The position numbers and the translations under genes were made by a program. Under the pieces are notes generated by a model. That model was not told the origin of the DNA, ran no database searches, and saw only the letters and a list, made by a program, of their open reading frames with translations. From Campylorhamphus procurvoides (taxonomy: Eukaryota > Chordata > Aves > Passeriformes > Dendrocolaptidae), in contig WBMV01007376.1 of the NCBI GenBank assembly GCA_013396655.1, positions 2,007,759-2,071,758 of the forward strand: 64,000 bases of DNA, written 5' to 3'. Shown piece by piece: positions 1 through 13,300 of the stretch. Position 1 is the stretch's first letter, and the number at the start of each line of letters is the position of its first letter.

Positions 1-3000
1 CTGTATATGTGGCAGGAAGGTGAATTACCTGAAAGAGACAGTCAATAAGGGCTTAGTCTTCAGAGGATGCTCAGAGCTGGACAATGCAACAAGGAACCAC
101 AGAAAACTTCAAAGCAATGGAAATAAAGACTTTATCACTTACAATCTAGTGGTGAGACTGGCCCTATGCCCAAATGAACAAATGGAAGTCTTACCCTGCA
201 GGAAACCCTCCCATAAGTAAAGGAAGAATCTTAATTGAGATTAATGGCCTTTTCTGCTGAGGCCCATAGAAAATCCTAATAAGGCACTATGTTAAACAGT
301 GAATGTCATTTATAATACGTGCACTCTTTGGAAGATATAAAGAGCATCGACCAAAATGACGATGACTGAGGAACATCTTGTCTTTCTCACTTTGTTTTTT
401 AGAGACCCTTTCACCTGTGCAGTTTAAAGTTAACATTTCAGTTCCTACTTTTTGGATGGCCAAGATGCTTGCTTTATACACCAGCATAATCAAAACTCTT
501 GATGATGCCACACCAAGCAGACACTGCTTCAAATCAGCTTACATTGTGGTCACAGATGATAGGCCTCTGTAAGTAACTGTACTTACCTTTGTTGATTTTA
601 TTTGCAGTGACATTATTTTCTGGTCTTTATTGAATGTCAAACTTAGTTTTTAGTCCCTTTCCTGCCACTTGCATTGATCTTACATATTTTTGCTCACACT
701 GTTGTGACACAACACCTTTCCATATAAAACAAGACAAAAAATTTCAATATTGTAATTCCTGCCTCAAACCAAAGATAAACCAGATAAATCAGATAAACCA
801 GACTGCTATCCTGTTAAAAGGTTTATAATTTAAGGATTTCACATGATAGAGATTTAACCATTCATGTAAATATACAACACACACACATACTTTCAAAGGT
901 AAGGGAAAATAATTTACTATTTCCTTCATGATATACTTATTTAATGTTATATTTCAAGAATCCTTGCAGATATCCTGAAAAGTGCTACACAAAACAGTCA
1001 ACTTCGTGCAAAACTTAGTTTTTTCTGATACACACTGAGTATGTAAAGGCAGGTACATGTTCTTCTCATTTATATAAAGAAATACAAATACACTCACAAA
1101 TACACATATGAAGTACACTTATCTGAAATAGTTACATTCAGATGCTGAACAGATTACCTTATAAGTAGCAGAAATAAATCAAGGTCTCTAATATTTTACC
1201 TGCAGATTTTTCTGCTACCATCATTACTAAACAGTGCACCATTTTTCCTCAGTAGATAGATCTATTAAAACAGAGAACCTGAACGTTTTTCTTTCTTTAC
1301 CAGGTCTACTTAAAATCTTCTGCTTGCATCTTCTCTTCCAATCAAAATTATAATTTTGCTTTGTCCAGAAGTCTGACTCTTTAAAACACCCTAGTGAAAC
1401 ACAAATCCTTCCATGTTATGCAGTCATTCTTCCTTTTAACCTCTGCTTTCACAGAATGCTTGTGTCTTTTTGTCTCCTCCTCACTATCTTAGTTGTTCTT
1501 GAGCGAGCACTATTGCCAATTCATGTATCATCACCCTAAGCATAATTGTCACAATTTGTAAATTATAATCCCACAGAAGAAATTCAGGCAGGTGTAATTC
1601 TATTGACCACAGTGAGCTGTACCTAACTACAAAAACTCTTGTTTGGTCCTAACATTTTGTTGAACAGTCTGTGTGCAAGCTGAACATTCCTTAATATTCA
1701 CATGATACAATCATCTTCCATGATTTTTAGTGCTTTAAATTATGGCATTTGCATGCTACACTAATTGACTTAGTAAGTTTCCTTGCAGCATTTATTTTCT
1801 TCATGAACAATTTGCTGCATAAAATTTTTGACTTGGAAAGAAAACTGTTCTCAAGAAAACTCATGCTACTTGAAGGATGCTCATCCTACCCTAAAGCAAT
1901 CAGAATCAAATTTGTTACATACTGTTAAAATCAATGATAGCTCTATGGATAACTCATAAAGCAGCAATTCATCAGAATTTGTCCATATAATGAGAAAAGA
2001 ATCATACTTTTATGAATTTAAAATATACTCTTACTTTTCAATATATTTGGTACACAAAAAAAAAATTATCTCTGTAAGAGAATGATGGGCTACCCTAAAA
2101 TATGGTCTAGAATCCAAGACTTTAATCACCGTTTTCAAGTTATACACAGTATTAATGTATCAACAATCCTATTCAAACTGACCAAGGTTCTGTGCTTGTG
2201 CCTCTTCCTCAGTCTGTGTTGGTACAAGCTCACATTCAATTCACAATTAAAATTAAATAATATTTGCCTTACTATTTTTAAGGTGAGGGATAATGTTGTA
2301 TAGCTTTTGTCTCATATTCTTAAGGAAACAAAAGAGCTCGCAAAAATTATATGAGACAAATTAGTCTGTTTTAAGATCAGGTTTTATTGAAAAATTAAAA
2401 CTGCATTGCATAACTTCTTTATAACCTTAACATTTCTTAAACCACAAAACAGAGATTCTGCTTAAAAAATCTCTTCATTTTTGTCACCATTCAAAAAACA
2501 GAGTATGAGCTAAGTCAATGCTGATTTTAAAATCCTGGGTTATTCCCAAGGCCCCTGGTTCCATCTGTTTGCTGTGAATGATATAATCTAACTATTTTCT
2601 CTGAAAAATACCTCTAAGTACACAATCAGAATTTTTCTAATTCAAAATCAACAACTGCTATTGATTTTTATCCAATGGTCAATCTTTTCCAAATAAATTA
2701 CATCAGTTAAGAAGCACTGCAGCTACATGATCAGCTAAGATCTTGCCTGTTGTTTATTTGATCTGAATTCACCCACACAAAGTTGCCACCTTAGAGCGTA
2801 TTTTAAACCTCAGAAAAACAAAGTCACTCACCTGGAATTGCAATGTTTTCAGTTAGTCAATACTTCTGTATATCCATATATCCTGATCTTTCACAGTCAA
2901 TAGTGTATGGATTAAAATTCCAGGTAAACTTTAGCCTGAGAAGCGGTAGCATATTACTCAGATGGAAATTACCTACTAAGAAGAAAACAGATGAGGTTTC

Positions 3001-5984
3001 TCACTGACTATAACTGCTCTGTTAAAATCAGCTAACCAAATCAGAAATTAATAAGAGCCCGGTGCCTGTGGAACATGGTATATGTAATAGGAAAACTGTC
3101 CAGAACCTGTATTAGAATTAAAAGCTTTGCAAAAATCTAATTGTGGTCATCTGTGTCAGGACAAAACACTGCAGAAAGGCAAGATAAAATGCAGAGGCTA
3201 GGAAGATAAATTGAAGCCCTCTGCCTTCAGAGAAAACACCTCTTCATTAACTGCCTCACTTCCAAAACAGGAAGAGCTCCATTATGCCCATATAGCTGCA
3301 AACCATCAAGAGCGATAGGTAGAATCTCTGATGCTTTTGACTTTCAAAACACAAGATACTCCATTAAATGAAGAAGCAGCAATTTTAGGGAGCAAAGCAT
3401 TATATAAGCACTGAAGAGCTCTAGGTCTGTTTCCGACTACATCACAGAACCATCCAAGGCCTGCTGTATGAACACCAGCAAACCTTGTTATGGTCTTTCC
3501 CATAGTCGTTCTATAGTTCATGATCAAGATGAGGAGGAGTCTCTTTACCTAGTTTGTATGATTTGAGGAGATTTAACGTTTCAAATACATTATTATTAGA
3601 GTATTGAGATGATGATCTGGTTTCAAGATTCATGAGATTAAAACATTAAGGTTAGAGGATTGAGAGGAAGTTAGGATCTTTAGTAATACTGTTGTTAAAA
3701 TACCTAGACTAGAGAGGTGGAGGAAATCAGAAATTCCCACCTAAGAACTGACTGAAATCATAAGGACCATGGTGCTTGTGTGGAAGAAGTAAAATCCCCT
3801 AATGAAGCTATGTCAGCAGTTATACATCTCTGCATTGATTGTACTTGTTAATATTGTTTCTCACAAATAAAAGGGACTGGGAAATTTTTCCATCTTCTGT
3901 AGCTGCCTTTTGAATAAAATAAAACTGACAGAGACCAGATTTCAGGCAGAAGTCTGTAAATCAAAGTGTGACATACTTCTTCAAAACAAACTTCTTTCCA
4001 TACTCTAAAAACAGCTATAATGAGAGATCCTGTAGTTTTGATGAATATCTGGTAGCTGCAAAGGACAGCATTTAGCATTATGGAAGTTAGTACTACTGAA
4101 GTCAGTGTTCATGCTGACTACTCCTGTACTGCAGGCCTCGGGTCATACAGCATGTATGTTTGCATAACAAATGTTAAATATGAAATACTTAGGTCAGATA
4201 ATAGTGTTATAATTGACGAAGATTATTTTTTAAGATCCAGAAGGCAAGAAACCATCTACCCTGTCTTGGGGAAAATAACCTAATGAAAGAAATCAGTAAG
4301 ATCACTAGGGTTTAATTACAAAAAAACCAATGTAGATACTATTTTGAAAGTTGCACTCATCTAAAATACAGTGACAAACTTACAGTAATTTTTAGATTCT
4401 ACTCAATTTCAAGAAAAGATTTTACAGAAGGTTGTGGAAGAGGAATAAGCAATAGTCCTATGAAAAGCTGGAAAGGCTGTGCTATATGATACAGCATTTA
4501 CCATAACAGCTTCTTCTCCTTGTGCTAACACAGCCAAAAACATGAGACAGCATCCTCACGAGACAACCAGTGGGACCTGCAGGATGGAAATGTCTCCTGG
4601 CTGTACCTGTCCTTCCACAGGACTGATGAGGGCCAGAGAGGCTGTGGGAACTGCATAGCATGACTGCATTTCACTGGATGTTTCTAATCTAGTTTTATTA
4701 CTGAGGTGGAGGGGTGGGAGAAAAAGCAATTACTGACTTGCATAGAAGATAGCCACAGAATCATGTATGAAAACACTTGAAATTAGCATATTCCATTTAT
4801 CACCATGACACTAACTCAGTAGACAGAGGATTATTGAAACTCCATTTTGTTCCACTGCTCTGCTTCCAGTATGGACTTTTCCACTCGGTAGTATTGATTA
4901 TCTAATGATTAAAACTGAACAAGCTGCAGATGAATCTGGTGTCTATAATTTGAAAAGCCTAGCCATTTGAAATTGTTAGGACAAGCCAGCTGTATTCAAA
5001 GATACTGAGATTACTTTGGGGTTTATTTTATAAGCTCTAAACAGATAGTGACTTCCATTTCAATAAAAGAATGATGCTGGCTAAAACTCCCACAGAATTT
5101 AGTTAAAATGGTCATAGAGATCAGTCCTGAAATAAAAGTCAAAAACAGGGGCCTTGGTTAGCAACCAATATTCACTAGGAAAGCATTCAGAACACTGAAC
5201 GGACAATCTGACATTACAATAAATAAAACTGAAAATTCTAATAATTCTAATAGATTAAAAGGATTTCATAATTTGACAGTCTATACACAGTGTTAGAATT
5301 CCTTATCTTCAGCAAAATTATCTGTAAGTTATTATTTTAAGGGCACTAGGATTTAAACGAAAGTGTCAACCAATATTTTCCTATTTTTTCTTTGGCTCAC
5401 AAAGACACTAAAATACCATAAACATTATTTAGAACTTCAATAATATATAAATAAGTTACATTACAAATGGAAGAAAATACAAGACAACTCTTCAGCATGG
5501 TAAATCTCTGCATATAAATAAGCAAATATTTCAGATACCTACAATTCGACAGTTACCTTGCTGTAAAACTATTACATTTAAATCCTTTTACACAAAGTCC
5601 TTTAACAATAATATACACAATCTACACAAATTAACCTCTAAAAATACAGCAATAATATACCTGTTACAATGACTCTGCTACTACTATCCCCTGATTCAAC
5701 ACTAAAGGGCAAATACAACTATTTTACTCAGAGGTGCTGTTAGAGATTGTTGTTTTGTACGTGAGAAAAGCACCAACAATAAGATTTAATACTGTTTTAC
5801 ATTTTCTTTAGCTCCTAAGAATCTACATTTTAGAAATGTTTCTATATGTCTATTTCTGTCTGGCAGAAAAATCTGTAGCACATTATCCACATCAATAGTT
5901 GTTGAAGGAAAAGTTAATTCTCTTAAAGTGGAAAACATGCTGTGGCTTAGATCTAAGTTTATAACCACTTTATATATATATGTA
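1..5984. other. Intergenic DNA downstream of GAD1
   Basis: AT-rich sequence with only short open frames on both strands, none with recognisable protein similarity or a convincing exon structure. In mammals GORASP2 follows GAD1 on the same strand, but I see none of its exons here. Minor items are three near-tandem copies of an agataaa-type unit around 773-803 and a perfect 12-bp inverted repeat (2306-2317 and 2349-2360). Part of the right end may still be GAD1 3' UTR if a distal poly(A) site is used; AATAAA on the minus strand occurs at 5022-5027 and 2383-2388. Confidence 0.6.
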
Positions 5985-6331
5985 TGTATATATATAATTA
6001 TATATATTTATTTATACTGTACATATATACTGTGCAGAGTTCTTAATTTGCTATTTTAGTACTTATTAATTTCCTGCTGGCTACAATAAACAAGACCAAT
6101 GTAAGAGTCAATAGCACTTCGACTTCAAGATAACACATTTTCCCTCAGTAATATGATCTACCAATACATATATATTTCAGTAGCCTATAGCTGTTTTGTT
6201 GAAGGTTGTCTTAGGAGACTGGAACTTACAGAAGGAGAATTTCCTTAAAACATGTTCTACAGAATTGGGTTTAAAAAATAGCCAGTGCTGGAAAACAGTG
6301 AATGCAAGAAATAAATAATGAAAGCACTGTA
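5985..6331 (-). other. GAD1: GAD1 3' UTR, proximal part (end uncertain)
   Basis: Sequence immediately downstream of the GAD1 stop codon on the minus strand. The first AATAAA is at 6007-6012, inside an AT-dinucleotide-rich stretch (about 5968-6014), which would give a 3' UTR of about 340 bases. Because that hexamer lies in simple AT sequence it may not be the one used; mammalian GAD1 has a longer 3' UTR, and further hexamers lie lower in the window. Confidence 0.4.
6007..6012 (-). terminator. GAD1: Candidate proximal GAD1 poly(A) signal
   Basis: AATAAA on the minus strand, the first one after the GAD1 stop codon. It sits in TA-rich low-complexity DNA, so it may be coincidental. Distal alternatives are at 5022-5027 and 2383-2388. 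Confidence 0.3.
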
Positions 6332-6505
6332 CTACAGCTCCTGCCCCAATCTCTCGATTTCCTCAATGAGGAAGTCAATGTCAGACTTAGTTGCTGCTGG
6401 GTTGGAGATAACCATTCGGAAGAAGTTGACTTTATCGCCCTGAGGCTGATATCCAACCATGGTAGTACCTGACTCCATCATCAGTGCCTTGATTTTTGGT
6501 GCCAC
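6332..6505 (-). CDS. GAD1: GAD1 terminal coding exon 16 (residues 534-590)
   Basis: 174 bases including the TAG stop. Encodes [20 protein letters not shown] through [16 protein letters not shown] and ends [10 protein letters not shown], against LGQDL in human GAD67. This C-terminal end separates GAD1 from GAD2. The upstream intron end carries a long CT-rich tract on the minus strand (about 6519-6560). Confidence 0.97.
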   Translation of the reverse strand: MAPKIKALMMESGTTMVGYQPQGDKVNFFRMVISNPAATKSDIDFLIEEIERLGQEL

Positions 6506-7320
6506 CTTTAGCATTCAAAAAAAAAAAAATAAAAGAGAGAGGGAGAGAAAGAGGGAAGAAAAATTTATGCTTTCTTTGTATGTCACAGCATTTCTTAATT
6601 TGAAAAAAAATAAATTGACAGACAAAAAAGACACTCATTTTAAAAAAAAAAACAAACCTGTAACAGAAAAAGCTTGAAAAACTAAATATGTAGGATTGGA
6701 TACTTGAAAGAAAAGTGACAGCAATAATACCCATCTTTTTGATTAACAGACCAGTAGGATCTTAGAATATTCACTATGTAGTAGTTTTATATATTAAGTG
6801 CACGTGTCATTTCTGTGTGCTGAAGATTTTGTCATGAAGAAATGTTTTCTGCCCTTGTATGATAATTTACTCCAGACCTTTTTGAGGATAATGGATGTTT
6901 TGCATGAGAATAATATGTATTCTCAAAGCAATTTGTGTGTGGGGAAAACAATAGAAATTTGTCAAGAAGATCTATGTCATAAAGAATATTTTCTATTAGC
7001 ATAAGCTGTGGAAACCTTCCAGTAGTTTTGCAGTACCATGCGTTTACCACAGTCTCACTTCCTCACTTTAATTTACAAGGAATAATGCTCTGACGGTCTG
7101 AGCATTTGGTATTGGTTAAGCCCAGTTTTTCCACCCAGACCTTCTTTCTCCTGCTCTACTCTCTGCCAGCCAAGGTCAGATGTCTGGCTCTTTTACTGTT
7201 TTGTAGGATGCTTTATGATGTCCTCTAACATTTAACAGGTTCAAGTCAAACATTTTATCCCTCTTGCCACCACATACCTTTTACTTCAATCTTACTTTAT
7301 TCTCTTTTTTTTTGCTTAGC

Positions 7321-7379
<59 letters not shown>

Positions 7380-10300
7380 CTCTTCTTTACCTATAACATT
7401 ATTCTTTTGTTTCCTGAATATATTTCGTTCTACTTATGTCTGTCTAAAATACTACTACAAAATGAATGTATTTTGCGTCCCTCAAGTCTTAAGTATTCCT
7501 GGTGATGCTTCTATGATGCCTTCACTTCCCTTTTTCACTTCTAATACGTTTATCCCAAAGTCCTCCAAAGGGTGTACATTTTCACTGAAATGCATTGATG
7601 CATTGTCATTTAAAATCAAAATAAAGACCTGAGAAGGACTTACAGGTTTCCATGTCCTTTACTTGTCCAAGCATTTTCAAATAATTACCCTTCTGCTTCT
7701 CTGGCTGACATGCTGTCCTATCCGAACAAGACTGCCATGTCTTTAGGCCTTGCTGCTCTTGGAAGATTTGTAACACTTGGGAGCACAGAAGTGGTACAAA
7801 CCAAAGAATAACCAAGCATGTTCTGTACCTGGTTCTACAGGGAAAACATGACTTCATCCTCAGTATAAATAGAAGACAGGTGAACAAATATTAAGGTCAT
7901 AACAAGCAATGGAAAACTGACATCTCAGAATTTGGAATATGTGTCAACACACAGATATATTATTCTTAATAAATAGAATACTTTGGGTTGAAAAAGTAGA
8001 TTATATTGTTATATTTAACAAAAGGCACATACCCTGTGCAACTTTTCTCTTCTCTCTTCAGAGTCTGGCATGCCCCTGAGACTTGGAGGAATATACCAAA
8101 AACATACATTTGTATGCTCTGGCTGCAAAAAGAACCAAACACGTACATCAATAAAAAAAACCAGGACAGATCAGTCCTACACTAAAGGTTAGTCAGTAGT
8201 GTATTTTAGCAGTTCAGGCAATTTTATGAGTAACTGATTTCCAGGATCAAGCAAAGGCAGCTCAATATTCCTTTTCTTAGTAAAAGGAGAGATGAAGTAT
8301 ATTCTATCAACCAAGAGCTTATGTAGTGGCATTAGCAACAGAACACACAACAAAAATAGCAGATTCTCAGTTATGTGTGTAATAACATGGAATCTCAGCA
8401 TGAGTAGGTTGTATCAAAGTAATCTTCATACCCTGAACTGAGAAGCCCTTGCAGGAAAAAAGGAGATAAAACTGACATTTATGGTACAAACCCACATGCA
8501 TTTGACCAAAAAACTGCCCAGATGCCAATAGTCATGTAGTTCTTTAGAAAATAAGAGCATTTTTGCCTAGCTGGTTTGAAGAACTGTGAGAAGCATGAAG
8601 ACTGTTTTTGAAATTTCATACAGATTTGGCTCCTGCATACAAAAAACTTACCTCCCCTTCAAAAACCATCTCAAATTCTTCTCTGTTTTTTGTTTTAGTG
8701 TAAAGATATTCTGCCAGCTCCAGGCATTTGTTGATCTGATTTTCAAATCCTACTGTACCCTATTTTAAAAAGAAAGTAAATATTAATCACATGGTCATTT
8801 TTTCTACTTTGGTGCAATCATCTTTCCAAAGAGACTTGACTCTTAAATATTTTCAGTCAGAAAACATTTAGCAGTATTATTTCTTGTAACTTAAAAATAC
8901 AGTTAATAAATACTGCAAAAGTGACAACACTGCAATTAGTGCCTAACTGTAATCACTACTGGTTTTGTCTTATTTTAAGAGCATTTATTAAGAAAATAAT
9001 GACTTTTGCTATTTTTAATAGATTATTTTATGTCCTTTTTATGTCCTACAAATATTAAGTCATGGCTTCATAGCTGTTGCTGAAAGACCAGAAGCTTAGA
9101 ATGGGAACTCAGCTGAAAGGGTAAGAATTGGGAAGCAATTTATTTTCTCTGAGCAGTATGCTAGAAATGTGCATATAAGTCAGCAAGCAAAAGCCTGCAA
9201 TATGTTTGCTAAAAGTCACCTGGCTACCCAGTGATCTTTTGTCAAGATCATAATTCCAGAAAAAGTATATGAATGTTGATAATATATAAAATAAGGGGAA
9301 GGGGGAGAGGAAGTTATTTTTTGGGGGGGTTAAGTACACTTTGTACATGAGTGAAGAAGCAAGCACTTTCTCACAAAGTGAAAATTATTTTATGATTGTA
9401 CATTTTCTCATTAGATTTCATCTCAGTTTTATAAAAAAAAGGGTTAGACTGTAGACAGGTTACCCAACTGAATTCCCATTTTGTCAGCAGAAGAGCAACA
9501 AGAACAGGAATAAGACGACTGCAGATAAAGCAGTAAAAATGAAGTGTGTTTTCTTGACTACATGGACCCTCATCCTGTGAACATGTAAGCCTGGACATAA
9601 GCCCATGGTTAAATTTAGCCACCCAGGCATACCTTAGTAGTACCAGGTGACCAACCACTACATCATCAGTTGGGCAAAGCTTCCTAAGAAAAAGGCTTTG
9701 TTTTCCAAGTTGCTTATAAAATCCATGCTTTGCTACATCGTGTTCAAAGGACTCTTGTAAGTCATCACATTACTACAAGTAATGTGTCATAATACACATA
9801 TATATGTGCATAGAATCACCACAAAAGACCTTTCTGGTGTCCTGCTCTCATTAGTTTTATTGCAGGACTCATCTAGTGACTTACCTTTTCTTCTAATGGC
9901 CATCTGAATGTACTGATTGCTAACACTGTCCTACAATTCAAATAGTTCTTTTCTGACTTAATACTTAGATACTTGTGTGTTTAGAAGTTGTAATTACAGA
10001 AACATTTACATTAAAATGAATCATTCCATTACATGAGACTTATAAATTAATAAATACATTTCTGGTTTTTGAGATAAACTCTTGTTCTTTACCTTTGCTT
10101 TCCACATCAACCAGAATTTGAAAATGTCCACATGTCGACCACACTGTATTGCCTTATCTCCAGTGTCATAGGAGACATCATACTGTTTGTCTGGCTGGAA
10201 GAGATAACCTGCACACATTTGATTGCAGCCTTGAAGTATACCCTGTAATGAACAACACGTACTTATATTACTTACATAGCATATGTCATACAAACCTGGG

Positions 10301-13300
10301 TACATTGATAATGTATAAAAAGGTATTTCAAATATATACAGAAGAATTGTTCTTTAATGGGCTATATTATAACATACTGACCTTTTTTGTAAACCTGAGC
10401 CACACAAACAATAACCACAATTGAGCCACAATAACCTAAGGTGATTCTCTTAGACGTCCCTGAATAGTCATATGGTGTTACACACCTATACACCCATACC
10501 TGAAAAAACATTCTCAGGTTAATTTGGATACTTAGTTTGTGATATTAGCTTTGTCCACTTCAATTTGTAAGGCTGTGTTCTTAAATTTCTGATTTGTTAA
10601 GTTACACACTAGAATAAAGCTGTGGTCTCTCAGTGCAACAGATAGCTACACAAAACAAAGTGAAAAACTGAATTGAAGATTTCAACTTTGTATATTGTCC
10701 AGTTTTATGACACTTTACACTAGTGATAAATGTAAGTACAGATGACCTAAACCAGACATTTTTTGCTTACAAACAAATAAGGTTCACAGACCAACAGAAA
10801 TCTATGTATCACTGATAAGAATCCCTGAAGGAAACACAGAGAAGCGAATTCCTGTACCCTACACAGAAGTCTTACACATGCGACATTTCTAAAATGGTTT
10901 GGGTCTCCCTTAGAGTTTATTGGTGGTTTTTGGAAGAAGCTCAAAGACACCAGTTTGTCTGATAAATGCAAAAAATCCAAAAATACAAACCTATCGAAGT
11001 TCTCATATAAGAACAAAAACTCTTGCCAAAATCCTGCAATAATTGGCACAATAAGCATACGTGCCACTAAACAAAGGTTATTACTTCCCTCCAATAGATG
11101 TGTTTTATAAAGGGAATTAAGGGCTGTAGTCTTCAGTTTAGAGATGGATCAGCTGGAGAGCAATGGCAGGCCTAGGGCTGGAACTCACAACTCTTCCATG
11201 CCAATTCTGTACACAGGGACGACTTCTTCAACTTAACTCTTCCAGTAGCAATTGACATGGCAGAAATTAGTGGACAATATAATTAGTTCTATCCATAGAT
11301 GATATGACTTTCTTTTATCATCTAAGGAAAATACTCACTGCTTAAAACAAATAAGACACTGTTTTTTCTTTCATTGATGACAACAAAGAACCTAGATGAA
11401 AGCCCTAAAAATTATGGAGTCATAATAAAACCAGCACGTTTTCTTTTCAACAGAACTGAGAAACTTCTAAACCACTGTGTAAGGTAAAAAAATTGCTCTT
11501 TATTTCAGAAATTTAGTCTGTGACCCAGTACTGAGACCGAAGGTGTATGTTCAGTATGTCATAGAAACAACAGCACAGGTGCTCAGATGAAGTCTATTAG
11601 CATGGCTCTATTGTTGCTATTAGAATATGCAAAGATCCAACAGCTAAAGATCTGACCCATATTGTGTACAGCTTTAACAAAAAAAAGCCCCCAAAAAACA
11701 AGAAAGATAAAACAACTCCCTAAACACAATGTAAATCCACACAATTATTCCTTCCAAAAAAAGTTTTGAAATTAGATGGATTTTGCACTACCCTCTTAAA
11801 AAGTAGGGCTTGATATTTACTTTTTTTTTTAACATTTTATTATTAAATATAAGGCAGACCTTCTCCCGGACAAGAATGGCAGAACATTGTAACAACACTC
11901 CCATCATCTTGTGTGGATTCCAAGTGACTGAGTTGGCTCTGCAAAAAAATTACATATTCAGATAGGTCTGAAAAACAGAAACTCAACCTGAAGCAGTCAC
12001 CTTTGTTTTCTGCTTTCAGCTGGAAGTATATGGAGTTTTGACCATTATGATATCACTAAGGAGATAATTACTGTCTCGTGTCTTCTTTCCCAGCTATGCT
12101 GTCCAGGAAAGGAATTTTTTTTGCGTTAGCATTGCAATGTCAGATATGTGATTCTTGTATATTATTACTAATACCAGCTAATTAGTATCAGATTGATTAG
12201 CTGATACAGTAACATTGTCCCGAGAAGACTCCACTTCTAGGAATAGCGCTAATAAAAGTAACAACACCGGTTTGACATGTTCTATCAATTCAAAGCACTG
12301 ATGAAGAAAGTGAGGGTGTCAGACAATTAAGGGACTGATACAGATTCTGGGAGAATACAGTTCTTTACTGAACAGCTGCTGGAAAGTAGAAAGCAAAGGA
12401 AAAGACACACTGCATGCTTATCTGCTTTCCGAGTTAGAGTCACAGCTCAAGCTTGTCAAGCCCATGGACTGTTAAAAGGCTCTAAAACTTTACATCATAA
12501 TGCCACCATTCTGTATATAAAGTTTAAGATTTTTTTAGGTGTAAACTCAAGTGAATGCACAAGATCACCTAATTTACTAGTGAAACAGATGAGATGTTCT
12601 GTATTTTTAACATACTATTGTAAGGAGTTTAATGATGATGCTAAAATAAACGCACCAACATTGCACATCTATTGACCTCTTCACCCAGGTAATTAATTGC
12701 CAAATGTCCCTTTGATACACTGCATTTTCCAGAGAAGCAAAGTGCATAATTGTATTTCACACACTATTCATGTATTCTTACAATGTGGTTGAAAGAAAGT
12801 TAAAAGGTATTTCCTCCTCTTCTACACCTTGCTCTGAGGACACGGATACAACCACAGTTCCTCTGTTTTGAGCAACACAGTATCTTCACCCCATTATGAG
12901 GACCACTAATTTCTGCATATGATTCCAACCTCTGTCTGTGCTAGGTTAGACTGTAGCACCCCTCAATCAATAGAACAGTGCAGTCTATGCTGTACCTGGG
13001 GAGCTCACCATCCTTCTAAAATCTCCTGCTTAGGCAGTGCAAACCAACAGATACATAGCTCACAGTTAGGAGGCACTTATCTTTTAAAAAACTATACTAA
13101 GTTCAGATAGAGTAGTCAAGAAAGAGGAATTTATGTAACAGCTAATTTCCTATCTACAAACACCATGGCTTCAGTTTAGCACACTTATTTAACTTTCAGG
13201 ATTCCAAACAAACACAATTCTAAGTCATTTTTCCCAGGAGCATTAGGTTTGTTTTAACATGAAGATGCCACTGTCCTCGGTGCAGGCAGCCAGCCAGAGG

